Below are positions 15,853 to 24,587 of a stretch of DNA of 64,000 nucleotides, one piece after another; position 1 is the stretch's first letter; every line of letters begins with the position of its first letter. Source of the stretch: an uncultured Bacillota bacterium (GTDB lineage: Bacteria; Bacillota_I; Bacilli_A; RFN20; CAG-288); NCBI GenBank assembly GCA_949299015.1, contig CASFYT010000012.1, positions 53,243 to 117,242 on the forward strand. The letters run 5' to 3'. Below the pieces are notes generated by a model that did no database searches, was not told where the DNA came from, and was given only the letters and a program-made list of their open reading frames with translations. The translations under genes were made by a program, and so were the position numbers.

Positions 15853-16837
15853 CCTTTCCCTTCCTCGCTTCCTTCGCCGCCTTCCTCAGGGCCTTCTTCT
15901 TGGCCTTGAGGCTCTTCTTCTCCTCGTAGTCGACGAGCGACTTGCGATGGAAGAGCCGATAGAGGAAGCTCGTCTTCTTCTCCAGGAGCGACGGATTCCT
16001 CAGGATCTTGCCGATCTTCTCGTGGAGCTCCTCGGCCGAGTTGTAGCGGTCCATCGGGTTCTTCTGGCAGCACTTCCGGACGATCTCCTCGATGCAGGGA
16101 GGCGTCTTGGCGTTGTATTTCTTGAGCGAGGGGAAGCGGCTGTAGATGTGCATCCGGCAGATCGCATCCTGACTGGCGTGGTCGAAGGGCAGGCAGGCCG
16201 TGACCAGCTCGAAGAAGGTGATTCCCAGGGAATAGATGTCGCTGCGCTCCGTCGGAAGCCCGTCTCCCGCCAGGATCTCCGGCGCGATGTAGTGGACCGA
16301 GCCGACGACCTTGTCCTGCTTGGTCACGTGGCTGGCGTTGAGGAAGATCGCGATGCCGAAGTCGCCCAGCTTGATCGTCCCGTCCTTCGTCAGGTAGATG
16401 TTGGCCGGCTTGATGTCGCGGTGGATGACCCCGTGCTGATGGGCGTAGTAGACCGCCGAGGAAAGCTGGTACATGATGTCGCACGCCTCGAGGAAGGAGA
16501 ACTTTCCCCGCACCTGGAGGATGTCCTTCAGGGACTTGCCGTTGACGAACTCGTTGACCATGTAGGGGAAGCCGTGGTCGGTCCCGACGTTGAGGACCTT
16601 GACGATGTTGGGATGGTTGAGCGACGCCGCGGCCCGCGCTTCCCGCTCGAAACGAGCCAGGTTGACCTTTTCCGAAGCGGTGCTGGGAAGCATCATCTTC
16701 AGGGCGACGTCCTTGTCCGTCACCAGGTCCCGGGCTTGGTAGACGACGGCCATCCCTCCCCGTCCGAGGACGGAAAGGATCTTGTAGCGGTCGTCGACGA
16801 TCTCGTTGGTGCGATCGGTCTCCGCCTCTCCCATCAT
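15845..16837 (-). CDS. prkC: Ser/Thr protein kinase, PrkC-type catalytic domain without membrane or PASTA domains
   Basis: A Hanks-type kinase of 330 residues. Motifs, numbered from the ATG at 16837: glycine loop GRGGMAVVYQA, the Lys in VALKMM, catalytic loop HRDIKPANIYL (139-149), DFG (159-161), APE and SDIYSLG. The activation segment KVVGSVHYIAPE is as in PrkC. The family normally continues with a transmembrane helix and extracellular PASTA repeats; here the protein ends after a basic juxtamembrane-like tail (KKSLKAKKKALRKAAKEARK). It should therefore be cytosolic and not sense muropeptides directly. The ATG overlaps the prpC stop (ATGA); an upstream TTG at 16849 is an alternative. Paired with its cognate phosphatase. 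Confidence 0.92.
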   Translation of the reverse strand: MMGEAETDRTNEIVDDRYKILSVLGRGGMAVVYQARDLVTDKDVALKMMLPSTASEKVNLARFEREARAAASLNHPNIVKVLNVGTDHGFPYMVNEFVNGKSLKDILQVRGKFSFLEACDIMYQLSSAVYYAHQHGVIHRDIKPANIYLTKDGTIKLGDFGIAIFLNASHVTKQDKVVGSVHYIAPEILAGDGLPTERSDIYSLGITFFELVTACLPFDHASQDAICRMHIYSRFPSLKKYNAKTPPCIEEIVRKCCQKNPMDRYNSAEELHEKIGKILRNPSLLEKKTSFLYRLFHRKSLVDYEEKKSLKAKKKALRKAAKEARKGKDG

Positions 16838-17589
16838 TCCTTCTCCCAAAGCGAGACGGCGATGTTGTCCGTCCCCTTGTTCGCAAGCGCCTTCGCGATC
16901 AGGTCATGGGCGATCTGGGAGACGTCCACGTCCTGGGCGACGAGGGCGACCATCTCCTCCTTCGAGACGGCGTTGTAGAGGCCGTCGGAGCAGAGGAGCA
17001 GCTTGTCGACGGCAGCGAGGTCGACCTCCAGATCCTGAATCTCGACGAGGCTGGCGTTGATTCCGATCGCATTGATCAGAAGGTTCCGCTGCGGATGGTT
17101 CTCCATCTCCTTCTTGGTGATCTTTCCCGTCTCGAAGAGAAGCTCGACGTAGGTCTGGTCCGTCGTGACCTCCGTCAGCCCCGTCTCCTTCCGATAGGCG
17201 TAGCAGCGGCTGTCGCCGACGTTGCAGACGACCGCCTTCTCCTTCGTGACCAGGCAGCAGACGACCGTCGTCCCCATCTCCTTGTAGTCGTCCCCCGAAA
17301 GGCCGAGCGCATGGATTCTCTTGTTGGCCTTCTTCAAGGCGCGATGGAGGAACTTCCGAGCCCGCTCCGGAGAGAAGCCGCGCCGGTTCTGAGAGAAGGA
17401 ATAGGAGAGCTCGTCGGTCACGATCTTGCTCGCGATCTCGCCCTTTCGATGACCGCCCATCCCGTCGGCGACGACCAGGAGCGTCCCGAAGGGGGAGCTG
17501 GCGCAGTAGGCGGCGTCCTCGTTGTTCTTGCGCTTGGTGCCGATGTCGCTCAGGCAGGCAAAGCGCCTCTTCTTTTCATTTCCGTTCAT
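16834..17589 (-). CDS. prpC: PP2C-family protein phosphatase (Stp/PrpC)
   Basis: A 251-residue metal-dependent Ser/Thr phosphatase that reverses the kinase encoded next to it. Family motifs are present: SDIGTKRKNNED at the N-terminus, LLVVADGMGGHRKGEIAS, MGTTVVCCLV, VGDSRCYAYR, LLCSDGLYNAV and KGTDNIAV; the Asp residues of these bind Mn/Mg. It overlaps rlmN by 14 bases and the kinase by 4, so expression of the pair is coupled. Order rlmN-prpC-prkC-rsgA matches Bacillota genomes. Confidence 0.95.
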   Translation of the reverse strand: MNGNEKKRRFACLSDIGTKRKNNEDAAYCASSPFGTLLVVADGMGGHRKGEIASKIVTDELSYSFSQNRRGFSPERARKFLHRALKKANKRIHALGLSGDDYKEMGTTVVCCLVTKEKAVVCNVGDSRCYAYRKETGLTEVTTDQTYVELLFETGKITKKEMENHPQRNLLINAIGINASLVEIQDLEVDLAAVDKLLLCSDGLYNAVSKEEMVALVAQDVDVSQIAHDLIAKALANKGTDNIAVSLWEKE

Positions 17590-18619
17590 GTTTTGCCCTC
17601 AGCTGTCCGCAGGCAGCGTCGATGTCGCTGCCGAATTCCTTTCGAATGGTCGACTTCACGCCCTTGGAGAGCAGGTAGTTGTGGAAGGCGTCGATCGTCT
17701 TTTCGTCGCTGCGGAAGAGGCCCTTCTCGCGGACGGGGTTGAGCGGGATGAGGTTGACAAAGCCGTGTGTGGGATAGATCAGGTCGTAGAGCTTCTTGGC
17801 ATCGGCGATCGAATCGTTGAAATCCTTGATCATGATGTATTCGAACGTGCAGCGGCGGCCGCCCGAATCCCTGTAGTACTGGATGACGGCCGGAATCAGC
17901 TCCGTCAGGGGATAGGCACGGTCGACCGGCATCAGCTTCGCCCGTCGCTCATCGTCGGGAGCGTGCAGGGAAATCGCCAGGTTGACCTGCAGCCCTTCCT
18001 TGCCGAAGCGGAGGATGCCCGGGACGATGCCGCAGGTGGAGACCGTGATGTGCCGCGCCCCGATGTCCAGGCCGAAGGGGGAATTCACGTTGCGCAGGAA
18101 CGAGAGGACGTTGTCATAGTTGTCGAAGGGCTCTCCCGTTCCCATCACGACCACGTGGCTGACGCGGAGGGCGGGATCCCGCTGCTTCAAAAGCCGGTCG
18201 TAGGAGAGGACCTGCCCCATCATCTCCTCCGGAGAGAGGTTCCTCTTCTTCCGCAGCAGGCCCGAGGCGCAGAAGGCGCAGTTCATGTTGCATCCGACCT
18301 GGCTCGAGACGCAGACGGCATAGCCGTAGACGTAATGCATGAGGACGCTCTCCACCTCTTCGCCGTCCTTCATCCGAAAGAGGGATTTGATCGTTCCATC
18401 TTTCGATTCCTGTCTTAGGGTGCATTCAGGGACATAAAAATCGTATCGAGATTTCAGCTCCTCGCGAAATGCTTTGGAAATGTCCGTCATCTCGTCGAAG
18501 GACGCCACGGTCCTCTTGTAGAGCCAGGCATAGATCTGCTTCGCCCGGTAGCGGGTCTGGCCCAGGGCGAGCATCTCCTGCTCCAGCTCCGGGTAGGAAA
18601 AGGAATAGATGCTCCTCAT
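17576..18619 (-). CDS. rlmN: 23S rRNA (A2503-C2)/tRNA (A37-C2) methyltransferase RlmN
   Basis: A 347-residue radical-SAM methyltransferase that modifies A2503 in the ribosome tunnel. The iron-sulfur cluster motif is CNMNCAFC (Cys110, 114, 117), with VSSQVGC just before. Downstream are GTGEPFDNYD, HITVSTCGIVPGI, LAISLHAPDDERRAKLMPV and the C-terminal catalytic Cys in DIDAACGQL. Full length. It starts four bases into the end of the rsmB gene (ATGA). Confidence 0.96.
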   Translation of the reverse strand: MRSIYSFSYPELEQEMLALGQTRYRAKQIYAWLYKRTVASFDEMTDISKAFREELKSRYDFYVPECTLRQESKDGTIKSLFRMKDGEEVESVLMHYVYGYAVCVSSQVGCNMNCAFCASGLLRKKRNLSPEEMMGQVLSYDRLLKQRDPALRVSHVVVMGTGEPFDNYDNVLSFLRNVNSPFGLDIGARHITVSTCGIVPGILRFGKEGLQVNLAISLHAPDDERRAKLMPVDRAYPLTELIPAVIQYYRDSGGRRCTFEYIMIKDFNDSIADAKKLYDLIYPTHGFVNLIPLNPVREKGLFRSDEKTIDAFHNYLLSKGVKSTIRKEFGSDIDAACGQLRAKHERK

Positions 18620-19884
18620 TCTTCCATCCTCCGGAAGAGGGCGAAGTAGCCGCCCTCCGTCTTCTCGTCCGAGGGGAGCAGGACGAAGTCATCCTCCAGT
18701 TCGAAGTTCCTTCGCAGGGAGAGGAAGGACTCGCGGACATGGCGCGTCTCGTCCGCGGTGATTCCGGCGTTGAGGAAGAGGAGGGATCCGCCCTTCTTGA
18801 CGAAGGAAGAGGCTTCCAGGAGCTCTCCGGCCTGAAGGACCGACAGGCGGCGGAACTCGGCCTCCGTCAGGTTGGGAAGGACGTCCGGACGCATTCCGGC
18901 CTTGCCGAGGTAGCTGTCGTCTCCCTGGACGGCCACCAGGTCCATCGACGCCTCCGGGAAATAGGTCTTCGCCAGCTCCAGGGAGGAGAGGAGGGGCTTG
19001 ACGCGACGGGCGCCGATCTCCGCGATCCACTCCACCGACGAGCGGAAGCGCTGCTCCCGCGGGAAGACGGGCGTCAGCTGGACGTCCGGAACGTCCGAAA
19101 GGAGGCCGTCGAGATAACAGGCCAGGAACGGGGTCCGCTGGTTGAGGAGAAGGGCGTGGCAGGAAAGGCCGTCGAGGGACAGACGGTCCACGGCCAAGAG
19201 CTTGATCAGGTCCACGGGATAGAAGGAGCGGTCGACGATCGACTCGACCTTCTTGGTGCTGCAATCCTTCGGAAGGAGATGGCACTCCCCTCTCCGCAGG
19301 GACAGCCGCCGTCCGGGAAGCTCTCCCCGGCGCGGGGAGAAGACGTTGCGGACATAGACGGGAGAGGGCATCTCGCGCAGGGCGAGGGCGACGTCCTTGG
19401 CCTTGTCCGCCCCGTAGGAAAAGACCAGGTCCCTGAGGAGGAACTCCGGGATCTCCAGGGCCAGGGAATTGTAGGCGTAGGGGGAACGGCGAAGCTCCTT
19501 GGGCAGGACGAAGGGATTCCTTCCCAGCTCCCGAAGGGAGGCGAAGAGGGCGGAAGGGTCGCCGGAGAGGCGCAGGAGGCGGAAGGTCTCGAGGAAGGAC
19601 CTTTCGACTTCCGCTTCGTCCTTCCTCTGGCGCAGGAGGAAGAGGGCGGCCAGGAGCAGGTAGCGCTCCTCGCTCTCCCGGGAATAGGAGGGAAAATTCC
19701 TCTCCACGTCGAAGGAAAGGGAAAAGTAGCGGCGCAGGATGCCGAAGACCGTCCGCTTGAGTTCCTGGACGGACGTCTTGGAAATGCGTTCCGTCGAAAG
19801 GATGCGGAAGATCGTCTCGCGATAGCTCTTCTTCTGGCCGAGAATCCTCTTCAGGGCCAGGACTTCCGGGGAAAGGTTGGACAT
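18616..19884 (-). CDS. rsmB: RsmB-like protein with lost catalytic motifs
   Basis: 422 residues in the rsmB position of the operon. The N-terminal NusB-like helical domain is recognisable, and the C-terminal end still matches the family (LSVLQAGELLEASSFVKKGG, then DETRHVRESFLSL and TEGGYFALFRRME). The SAM-binding motif (normally DLCAAPGGK) is replaced by ALLLNQRTPFLA, motif IV with PCSGTG by VQGDDSYLGKAG, and the TCS motif with the nucleophilic Cys by FLNAGIT. It is therefore unlikely to make m5C967 in 16S rRNA and may be an RNA-binding remnant. It starts at ATG 19884 after CAGGAG, with TATAAT upstream, and opens the operon through rlmN, prpC, prkC, rsgA, rpe and a membrane protein. Confidence 0.8.
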   Translation of the reverse strand: MSNLSPEVLALKRILGQKKSYRETIFRILSTERISKTSVQELKRTVFGILRRYFSLSFDVERNFPSYSRESEERYLLLAALFLLRQRKDEAEVERSFLETFRLLRLSGDPSALFASLRELGRNPFVLPKELRRSPYAYNSLALEIPEFLLRDLVFSYGADKAKDVALALREMPSPVYVRNVFSPRRGELPGRRLSLRRGECHLLPKDCSTKKVESIVDRSFYPVDLIKLLAVDRLSLDGLSCHALLLNQRTPFLACYLDGLLSDVPDVQLTPVFPREQRFRSSVEWIAEIGARRVKPLLSSLELAKTYFPEASMDLVAVQGDDSYLGKAGMRPDVLPNLTEAEFRRLSVLQAGELLEASSFVKKGGSLLFLNAGITADETRHVRESFLSLRRNFELEDDFVLLPSDEKTEGGYFALFRRMEE

Positions 19885-19902
19885 GCAGGTCTCCTGGATA
19901 AG

Positions 19903-19908
19903 ATTATA
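19903..19908 (-). promoter_or_regulatory. -10 box of the rsmB-rpe operon
   Basis: TATAAT on the minus strand, 19 bases upstream of the rsmB-like ATG, with no strong -35. The terminator of the preceding gene ends about 35 bases upstream. Confidence 0.55.
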
Positions 19909-19943
19909 ACCCAATGGAAGGCGATTTTCAGGAAAAGGAGGGG

Positions 19944-19975
19944 AGAAAAGTCCTACCGGGGCAGGCGGTAGGACT
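19944..19975 (-). terminator. Terminator of the 154-residue protein gene
   Basis: AGTCCTACCG (19949-19958), 7-nt loop and CGGTAGGACT (19966-19975). On the minus strand TTTTCTCC follows. It overlaps the stop codon. Confidence 0.85.
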
Positions 19976-20417
19976 CCTGGAGGACCTTGTCGGCGCTCCG
20001 GGCCAGGGACTGGTTGAGGGCGACGGAGCGATCGACGAGCTCCTGGAGCTCGACGACCTTGCTCTCGTAGACCAGGGGATCCTCCCGGGCAAGGGCGTTG
20101 GCGTTGTCGAGATAGAAGAAGGAGACCACGTAGTCCCTCTTCCTTAGCAGCAGGGAAAGCTCCTTCTCGTCCTTCCGGGAAATGCCGTGGCCGAGGAGGT
20201 CTCCTGTCAGCTCCGAAGTCGACCTCCCCTGGCTTTCGACGACCTTCGTCCGAGCCTGGCTCTCCAAGGCGGCGATGTGCTCCTCCAGCCCCAGCTGGGG
20301 AGGAAGGTCCTTCGTCCCTTCGAAGAACGTCCGGACGCGGAAGGCGTTGGCCAGGACGTATTGCTGGACCTGAAGGAAGCGCCCCGTCAGGTAAGTGATC
20401 TTCTCGAGATAAGTCAT
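19953..20417 (-). CDS. Small all-helical protein of unknown function
   Basis: 154 residues with no signal peptide or membrane segment. The composition (Leu/Glu/Lys/Val with heptad-like spacing, as in VVELQELVDRSVALNQSLAR) suggests a helical bundle or coiled coil. ATG at 20417 has AAAGGA upstream. It lies between the rpmF terminator and its own terminator, so it is transcribed by read-through from rpmF or from a promoter I cannot identify. Family not recognised; the regular codon usage and ribosome site argue that it is real. Confidence 0.7.
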   Translation of the reverse strand: MTYLEKITYLTGRFLQVQQYVLANAFRVRTFFEGTKDLPPQLGLEEHIAALESQARTKVVESQGRSTSELTGDLLGHGISRKDEKELSLLLRKRDYVVSFFYLDNANALAREDPLVYESKVVELQELVDRSVALNQSLARSADKVLQESYRLPR

Positions 20418-20436
20418 GTGTCCATTCCTTTCGATA

Positions 20437-20459
20437 GGAAAAGGGCCTCGAAGAGGCCC
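20437..20459 (-). terminator. rpmF terminator
   Basis: GGGCCTC (20443-20449), 3-nt loop and GAGGCCC (20453-20459), with a T-tract on the minus-strand 3' side. About 28 bases after the rpmF stop. Confidence 0.9.
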
Positions 20460-20486
20460 TGTCTGTCCGTCCCTGAATCTGCTCTC

Positions 20487-20675
20487 CTACTCCGCCTTCG
20501 ACTTGACGTCGACCACCTTCCGTCCCTTGTAGAATCCACAATTGGGGCAGACGTGATGAGGGCGAATCGCCGCTCCGCAGTTGGGGCAGCTGTAGGTATT
20601 GGTAGCCTCAAGACCGATATGTCCGCGACGGATGCGCTTCTTGGTGACGCCGGTCCTTCTTGCTGGTACTGCCAT
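20487..20675 (-). CDS. rpmF: 50S ribosomal protein L32
   Basis: 62 residues. The start MAVPARRTGVTKKRIRRGHI and two zinc-binding pairs (YSCPNCG and VCPNCGFYKGR) identify L32 of the four-cysteine type. ATG at 20675 follows GGAGGAT. The promoter TTGCCT - 17 bp - TATAAT lies upstream (20723-20751) and a terminator downstream. Confidence 0.96.
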   Translation of the reverse strand: MAVPARRTGVTKKRIRRGHIGLEATNTYSCPNCGAAIRPHHVCPNCGFYKGRKVVDVKSKAE

Positions 20676-20722
20676 GGTCTAATCCTCCGTTTCTTCACGC
20701 TCCGAAAACAACAGCATAGGAA

Positions 20723-20751
20723 ATTATATCGCCGGCAAGGACGAAAGGCAA
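20723..20751 (-). promoter_or_regulatory. rpmF promoter
   Basis: TTGCCT (20746-20751), 17 bp, TATAAT (20723-20728) on the minus strand. It sits in the short gap behind the glgA stop. Confidence 0.65.
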
Positions 20752-20759
20752 CAAGCTTT

Positions 20760-22166
20760 TTATTTCCAATAGATGGAACGATAGAGCCCGAGATACTCGT
20801 CCGCCGAGCGCGCCCAGGAATAGTCGCCCTTCATGCCTTCCTCGATCAGGCGGGAAAGGCCGGGACGGTAGTAGTATTCCGAGGAGGCGATGAAGCAGTT
20901 GAAGAAGGCCGAGGAATCGGTGTTGTTGAAGACGAATCCCGTCGCCGCGTTGCCCAGGGAGACGTCCTTGACCGTGTCGTTGAGTCCGCCGACGTTGCTG
21001 ACGATGGGGACGGTTCCGTAGCGCATCGAGATGAGCTGGCTCGTTCCGCAGGGCTCGAAGTAGCTCGGCATCAGGAAATAGTCGCTGGCGGCATAGAGGA
21101 GGTGCGCAAGGCCCTCGTCGTAGCGCTTGACGAAGTAGACCTCCGGATAGCGCAGGGCATGGGCGAGGACTTCCCCTTCCATGTCCCCCGTCCCGATGAT
21201 GATGAGGCGGGAATCGGACTTCCTCAGTTCCGGCATGCACGAGATCAGGCGATCGATGCCCTTCTGTCCCGAGAGGCGGGTGATGCAGGAATAGAGCGCA
21301 CCACGGAAGGACGTCTCCATGCCGAGGTCATGGAGGATCTTCTCCCGGTTCGCCCTCTTGCCGACCTTGTAATCGTAGAGGGAATAGTTCCGGGCGAGCT
21401 TTGGATCCGTCTGCGGATCCCAGATGTCGACGTCCAGGCCGTTGACGATGCCCACGAAGTCGTTGTGCCGGCACCAATCCAGGATGGCGCCGATCCCACC
21501 GAATCCCTGGTGGTCCCGCAAGAGCTCCTGGCAATGCGTCCTGCTGACGGTCGAAATCTTGTCTGCCGTCATGATTCCTGTCTTCAGGAAATTGAATGAA
21601 TCGCCAAGACGAACGAGTCCCGAATCATAGCAATCGGTATGAAGATTGAAAAAGCGTCTCAGGTCGTCCCTTCCGGCCCAGCCTTGGAATGCCGGATTGT
21701 GGATGGTCAGGACCGTTCGGATCGGCTTCGGGTTGAAGCGCAGGAGAAGCGGAAGGACCGCCGTCTGCCAGTCGTTGCAGTGGACGACGTCGAAGTCGTT
21801 GTGCCGCGTCAGGAAGGTGTTGACGGCCATCATGAAGCAGGCGAAGCGCTCGTTGTCGTCGCCATAGCCGTACATCCCGTCCCGATCGAAGCGGTCCATG
21901 GCCGTGAAGTAGTAGTCGATTCCGTCGATGCAATGGTGGAAGACGCCACACCCCTGCGTCCGCCAGTCCATCTTGAAGTCGAAGGTGTCGTAGAGGTCGC
22001 TGAGGACCTCCGAATGCCGTTCGCGGATGGACTTGTAGAGCGGGAGGATGACGGAGACTTCCTGTCCGCGGTCCTTCAGCGCCTTGCCGAAGGAATAGAT
22101 GAAGTCGGCCAGCCCACCGGACTTGATGTAGGGGAGGGCCTCGCTTGTGACCAGGAGGATCCGCAT
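20760..22166 (-). CDS. glgA: Glycogen synthase (ADP-glucose-dependent)
   Basis: A 468-residue GT5 glycosyltransferase that extends alpha-1,4-glucan from ADP-glucose. The N-terminal ADP-glucose site KSGGLADF is the usual KxGGL motif. The Rossmann regions include VVHCNDWQTAVLPLLL and TVLTIHNPAFQGW. The C-terminal catalytic Glu lies in MPSYFEPCGTSQLISMRYGT, and GGLNDTV is present. Its ATG shares one base with the glgD stop (TGATG). It is the last gene of glgCDA; no terminator is seen, and the rpmF promoter begins right after it. Confidence 0.96.
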   Translation of the reverse strand: MRILLVTSEALPYIKSGGLADFIYSFGKALKDRGQEVSVILPLYKSIRERHSEVLSDLYDTFDFKMDWRTQGCGVFHHCIDGIDYYFTAMDRFDRDGMYGYGDDNERFACFMMAVNTFLTRHNDFDVVHCNDWQTAVLPLLLRFNPKPIRTVLTIHNPAFQGWAGRDDLRRFFNLHTDCYDSGLVRLGDSFNFLKTGIMTADKISTVSRTHCQELLRDHQGFGGIGAILDWCRHNDFVGIVNGLDVDIWDPQTDPKLARNYSLYDYKVGKRANREKILHDLGMETSFRGALYSCITRLSGQKGIDRLISCMPELRKSDSRLIIIGTGDMEGEVLAHALRYPEVYFVKRYDEGLAHLLYAASDYFLMPSYFEPCGTSQLISMRYGTVPIVSNVGGLNDTVKDVSLGNAATGFVFNNTDSSAFFNCFIASSEYYYRPGLSRLIEEGMKGDYSWARSADEYLGLYRSIYWK

Positions 22167-23281
22167 CAGATGACGTCCCCCTGGGCGATGAAGATCGGGT
22201 TGTCCATCGTCCCGACGACCTCGCTGACATGGAGGACCTGCGCCTCCTTGTCGACGATGGCGTTCTCGATGTGGGTGTTGCACTCGATGACCGCATCCGA
22301 GCCGATGACGGCGTTCTTGACGACGGCGCCCTTCTTGACCCGGACGCCGCGTCCGACGATGCAGTTGGTCACCTTGCCTTCGATGATCGACCCGTTGGCG
22401 ACGTAGGAGTTGATGGCGCTGCCGCCCTTCTTGTAGAGGGCCGGGGCCGAGTCGTAGGACTTGGTATAGATCGGCCAGTCCTCGCGGAAGAGCGAGGAAT
22501 AGACGTCGTCGTTGATCAGCTCGAGGGAGTACTTGAGGTAGTTGGAAAGGGAGTCGAAGGAGCGGACGTATCCCTCGTGTCGCACGGCCTTGATCAGGAC
22601 CGAGGGCGAAAGGTAGTTCAGCGTATCCGAGAGGGAGAAGAAGGAAGAGGTCCCCTGGGCGTATTCCATCAGGTTCTCGAGCATCGGATAGTCCATGATC
22701 ATCGTCCCCATGGAGATGTCCCCTTCGTCGACCTCGCCGCGGTTGATCTCGATGCGCGAGACCTTCCCGCGTTCGGAGATGTAGATCTTCTTGGCGCCGA
22801 TGAAGGAGTTCTTCAGCCCCTTCTGGTGCGTGTAGAGCAGGGAGATGCGGGAGCCCGAGGTGATGTGGTCCTGGATCAGCTGCTCGAAGTCCGCGCGGTA
22901 GACCATGTAGGGAGGGGCGATGACGACGTAGTCGGGCTTGGTCGCGCGGAGGAACCACTTGTTCTCGAAGAGGTCGGCGACGTCGGTGTTGTATCCCGGA
23001 TTGGCGACGTTGGGCTCATCGTAGAGGACCTGGAAGTGTCCGATCTTCGTGTTCTTGACCCAGGAGGCGCCGTTGCCGACGTGACGCGTCAGGGAGCGGA
23101 TGTGGTTCTGGCAGAGGATGCCGATCGAGGGAATGTGCGAGTTGAGGAAGTTGGAGAGGGGAAAGTCGATGAAGGCGTAGCGTCCCAAAAAGGACGTCGA
23201 GGCGACGGCGCGATGCTTCGTCATCGGCCCGAATTCCGGGCTGTTGAAGCAGTCGACCAGACCCAAAACCTTGATAGCCAT
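22166..23281 (-). CDS. glgD: GlgD, glucose-1-phosphate adenylyltransferase regulatory subunit
   Basis: A 371-residue GlgC paralogue found in Bacillota that forms an active hetero-complex with GlgC. It has the nucleotidyltransferase-like fold (RYAFIDFPLSNFLNSHI) but lacks the GGxGTRL pyrophosphorylase loop, the hallmark of GlgD. A left-handed beta-helix C-terminus follows (SIIEGKVTNCIVGRGVRVKK). It starts one base after the glgC stop and shares a base with glgA. It serves glycogen synthesis. Confidence 0.95.
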   Translation of the reverse strand: MAIKVLGLVDCFNSPEFGPMTKHRAVASTSFLGRYAFIDFPLSNFLNSHIPSIGILCQNHIRSLTRHVGNGASWVKNTKIGHFQVLYDEPNVANPGYNTDVADLFENKWFLRATKPDYVVIAPPYMVYRADFEQLIQDHITSGSRISLLYTHQKGLKNSFIGAKKIYISERGKVSRIEINRGEVDEGDISMGTMIMDYPMLENLMEYAQGTSSFFSLSDTLNYLSPSVLIKAVRHEGYVRSFDSLSNYLKYSLELINDDVYSSLFREDWPIYTKSYDSAPALYKKGGSAINSYVANGSIIEGKVTNCIVGRGVRVKKGAVVKNAVIGSDAVIECNTHIENAIVDKEAQVLHVSEVVGTMDNPIFIAQGDVI

Positions 23282-23282
23282 G

Positions 23283-24395
23283 TTAGTCTTCCTCCGTGTA
23301 GAGGACGATGTCGTCCTCCGTTCCGATCTTGTCCTTGTCGACGACGACCGCCGCGCCGATGATCGCGTTGCGGACCGTGACGCCGCTCTTGATGACCGCG
23401 CCCGGCATGATCATCGAATCCTCGACGAGCGCGCCCTTCTCGACGACGACCTCGTTGGAGATGACCGAATGGACGCACTTGCCGTGGATGACCGCGCCCT
23501 GGTTGATGATGCAGTCGTCCACCTTGCCCGTCTTGCTGATCAGCTGCGGACGGGAGAAGGTATCCGCCGAAAAGATCTTGAAGTCCTTCGCGTAGAGGCG
23601 AAGGGTGCAGTCGGGATCGAGCAGGTCCATGTTGGCTTCCCAAAGGGAGTGGACCGTTCCGACGTCCTTCCAGTAGCCGGAGAAGCGATAGGAGAAGAGC
23701 CTCTTTCCCGTCTTGAGCAGGGTCGGAAGGATGTCCTTTCCGAAGTCGTGGCTGGAACTGGAGAGCTCGTGGTCGCTGATGAGGCTCTCCCTCAGGAGCG
23801 GATAGCTGAAGATGTAGATGCCCATCGAGGCCAGGTCCGACCGCGGCTTCTTGGGTTTCTCCTGGAATTCCGTGATTCGCCCTTCCTCGTCGGTCAGGCA
23901 GATGCCGAAGCGGGACGCCTCGCTCATGGGAACCTGGATCGTGGCGATCGTGACGTCCGCCGCGTGCTTCTTGTGGAAGGCGAGCATCTCGGAATAGTCC
24001 ATCTTATAGATGTGGTCTCCCGAGAGGATGACGACGTACTCGCAGTGCGTCTTGTCCAGCCAGTCGATGTTCTGATAGATGGCATCGGCCGTTCCGAGGT
24101 ACCAGCTCGCCCCCTTCGGAGTCTCGCGGGGAGGGAGGATGGACGTCAGGGCGCCCGTGCCGTTGAGGCCCCAGTTCCGGCCCGTCCCGATATAGGTGTT
24201 GAGGACCGTCGCCTCGTACTGGGTGGCCACGCCAACGGAGGTGATGCCCGAGTTGGCGCAGTTGGAGAGAGGGAAGTCGATGATTCGATACTTACCGCCA
24301 AAGAAGACCGCCGGCTTCGCAATCTTGGCCGTCAGGGAGTGCAGGCGGGTGCCCCTTCCTCCGGCCAGGATGACCGCTACCATCTCATCTTTCAT
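23283..24395 (-). CDS. glgC: Glucose-1-phosphate adenylyltransferase, catalytic subunit
   Basis: A 370-residue ADP-glucose pyrophosphorylase, the committed step of glycogen synthesis. Motifs: VILAGGRGTRLHSLT (nucleotide loop), KPAVFFGGKYRIIDFPLSN, the Asp in ILSGDHIYKMDY, the Glu/Lys region ITEFQEKPKKPRSD, and a C-terminal hexapeptide beta-helix (GKVDDCIINQGAVIHGKC). First gene of glgCDA. ATG 24395 follows AAGGAGG. The promoter region carries a cre-like box just downstream of the -10, so carbon-source control is likely. Confidence 0.97.
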   Translation of the reverse strand: MKDEMVAVILAGGRGTRLHSLTAKIAKPAVFFGGKYRIIDFPLSNCANSGITSVGVATQYEATVLNTYIGTGRNWGLNGTGALTSILPPRETPKGASWYLGTADAIYQNIDWLDKTHCEYVVILSGDHIYKMDYSEMLAFHKKHAADVTIATIQVPMSEASRFGICLTDEEGRITEFQEKPKKPRSDLASMGIYIFSYPLLRESLISDHELSSSSHDFGKDILPTLLKTGKRLFSYRFSGYWKDVGTVHSLWEANMDLLDPDCTLRLYAKDFKIFSADTFSRPQLISKTGKVDDCIINQGAVIHGKCVHSVISNEVVVEKGALVEDSMIMPGAVIKSGVTVRNAIIGAAVVVDKDKIGTEDDIVLYTEED

Positions 24396-24413
24396 TCGTG
24401 CCTCCTTCTTTCA

Positions 24414-24442
24414 TGGAAACGCTTTCAACAAGTTATATTATA
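24414..24442 (-). promoter_or_regulatory. glgC -10 box and overlapping cre-like operator
   Basis: On the minus strand TATAAT (24437-24442) is followed by TGAAAGCGTTTCCA (24414-24427). The latter matches the CcpA cre consensus TGWAANCGNTNWCA at all but one position. The box covers the start of the transcript. Confidence 0.65.
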
Positions 24443-24587
24443 AAACAGCCGCCGAAGAAGAAAAAGCAGAAATTGGGAATCGCCCGCCTTTTCGTCCAAA
24501 AAGGATTGGGAGGAAGAAAAAGGAGAGGGAGGGGAAGGCCGGCAAGGAAATCGGAATTTCCCTCTTTTTCCGCCTGCGCTCATGTTG

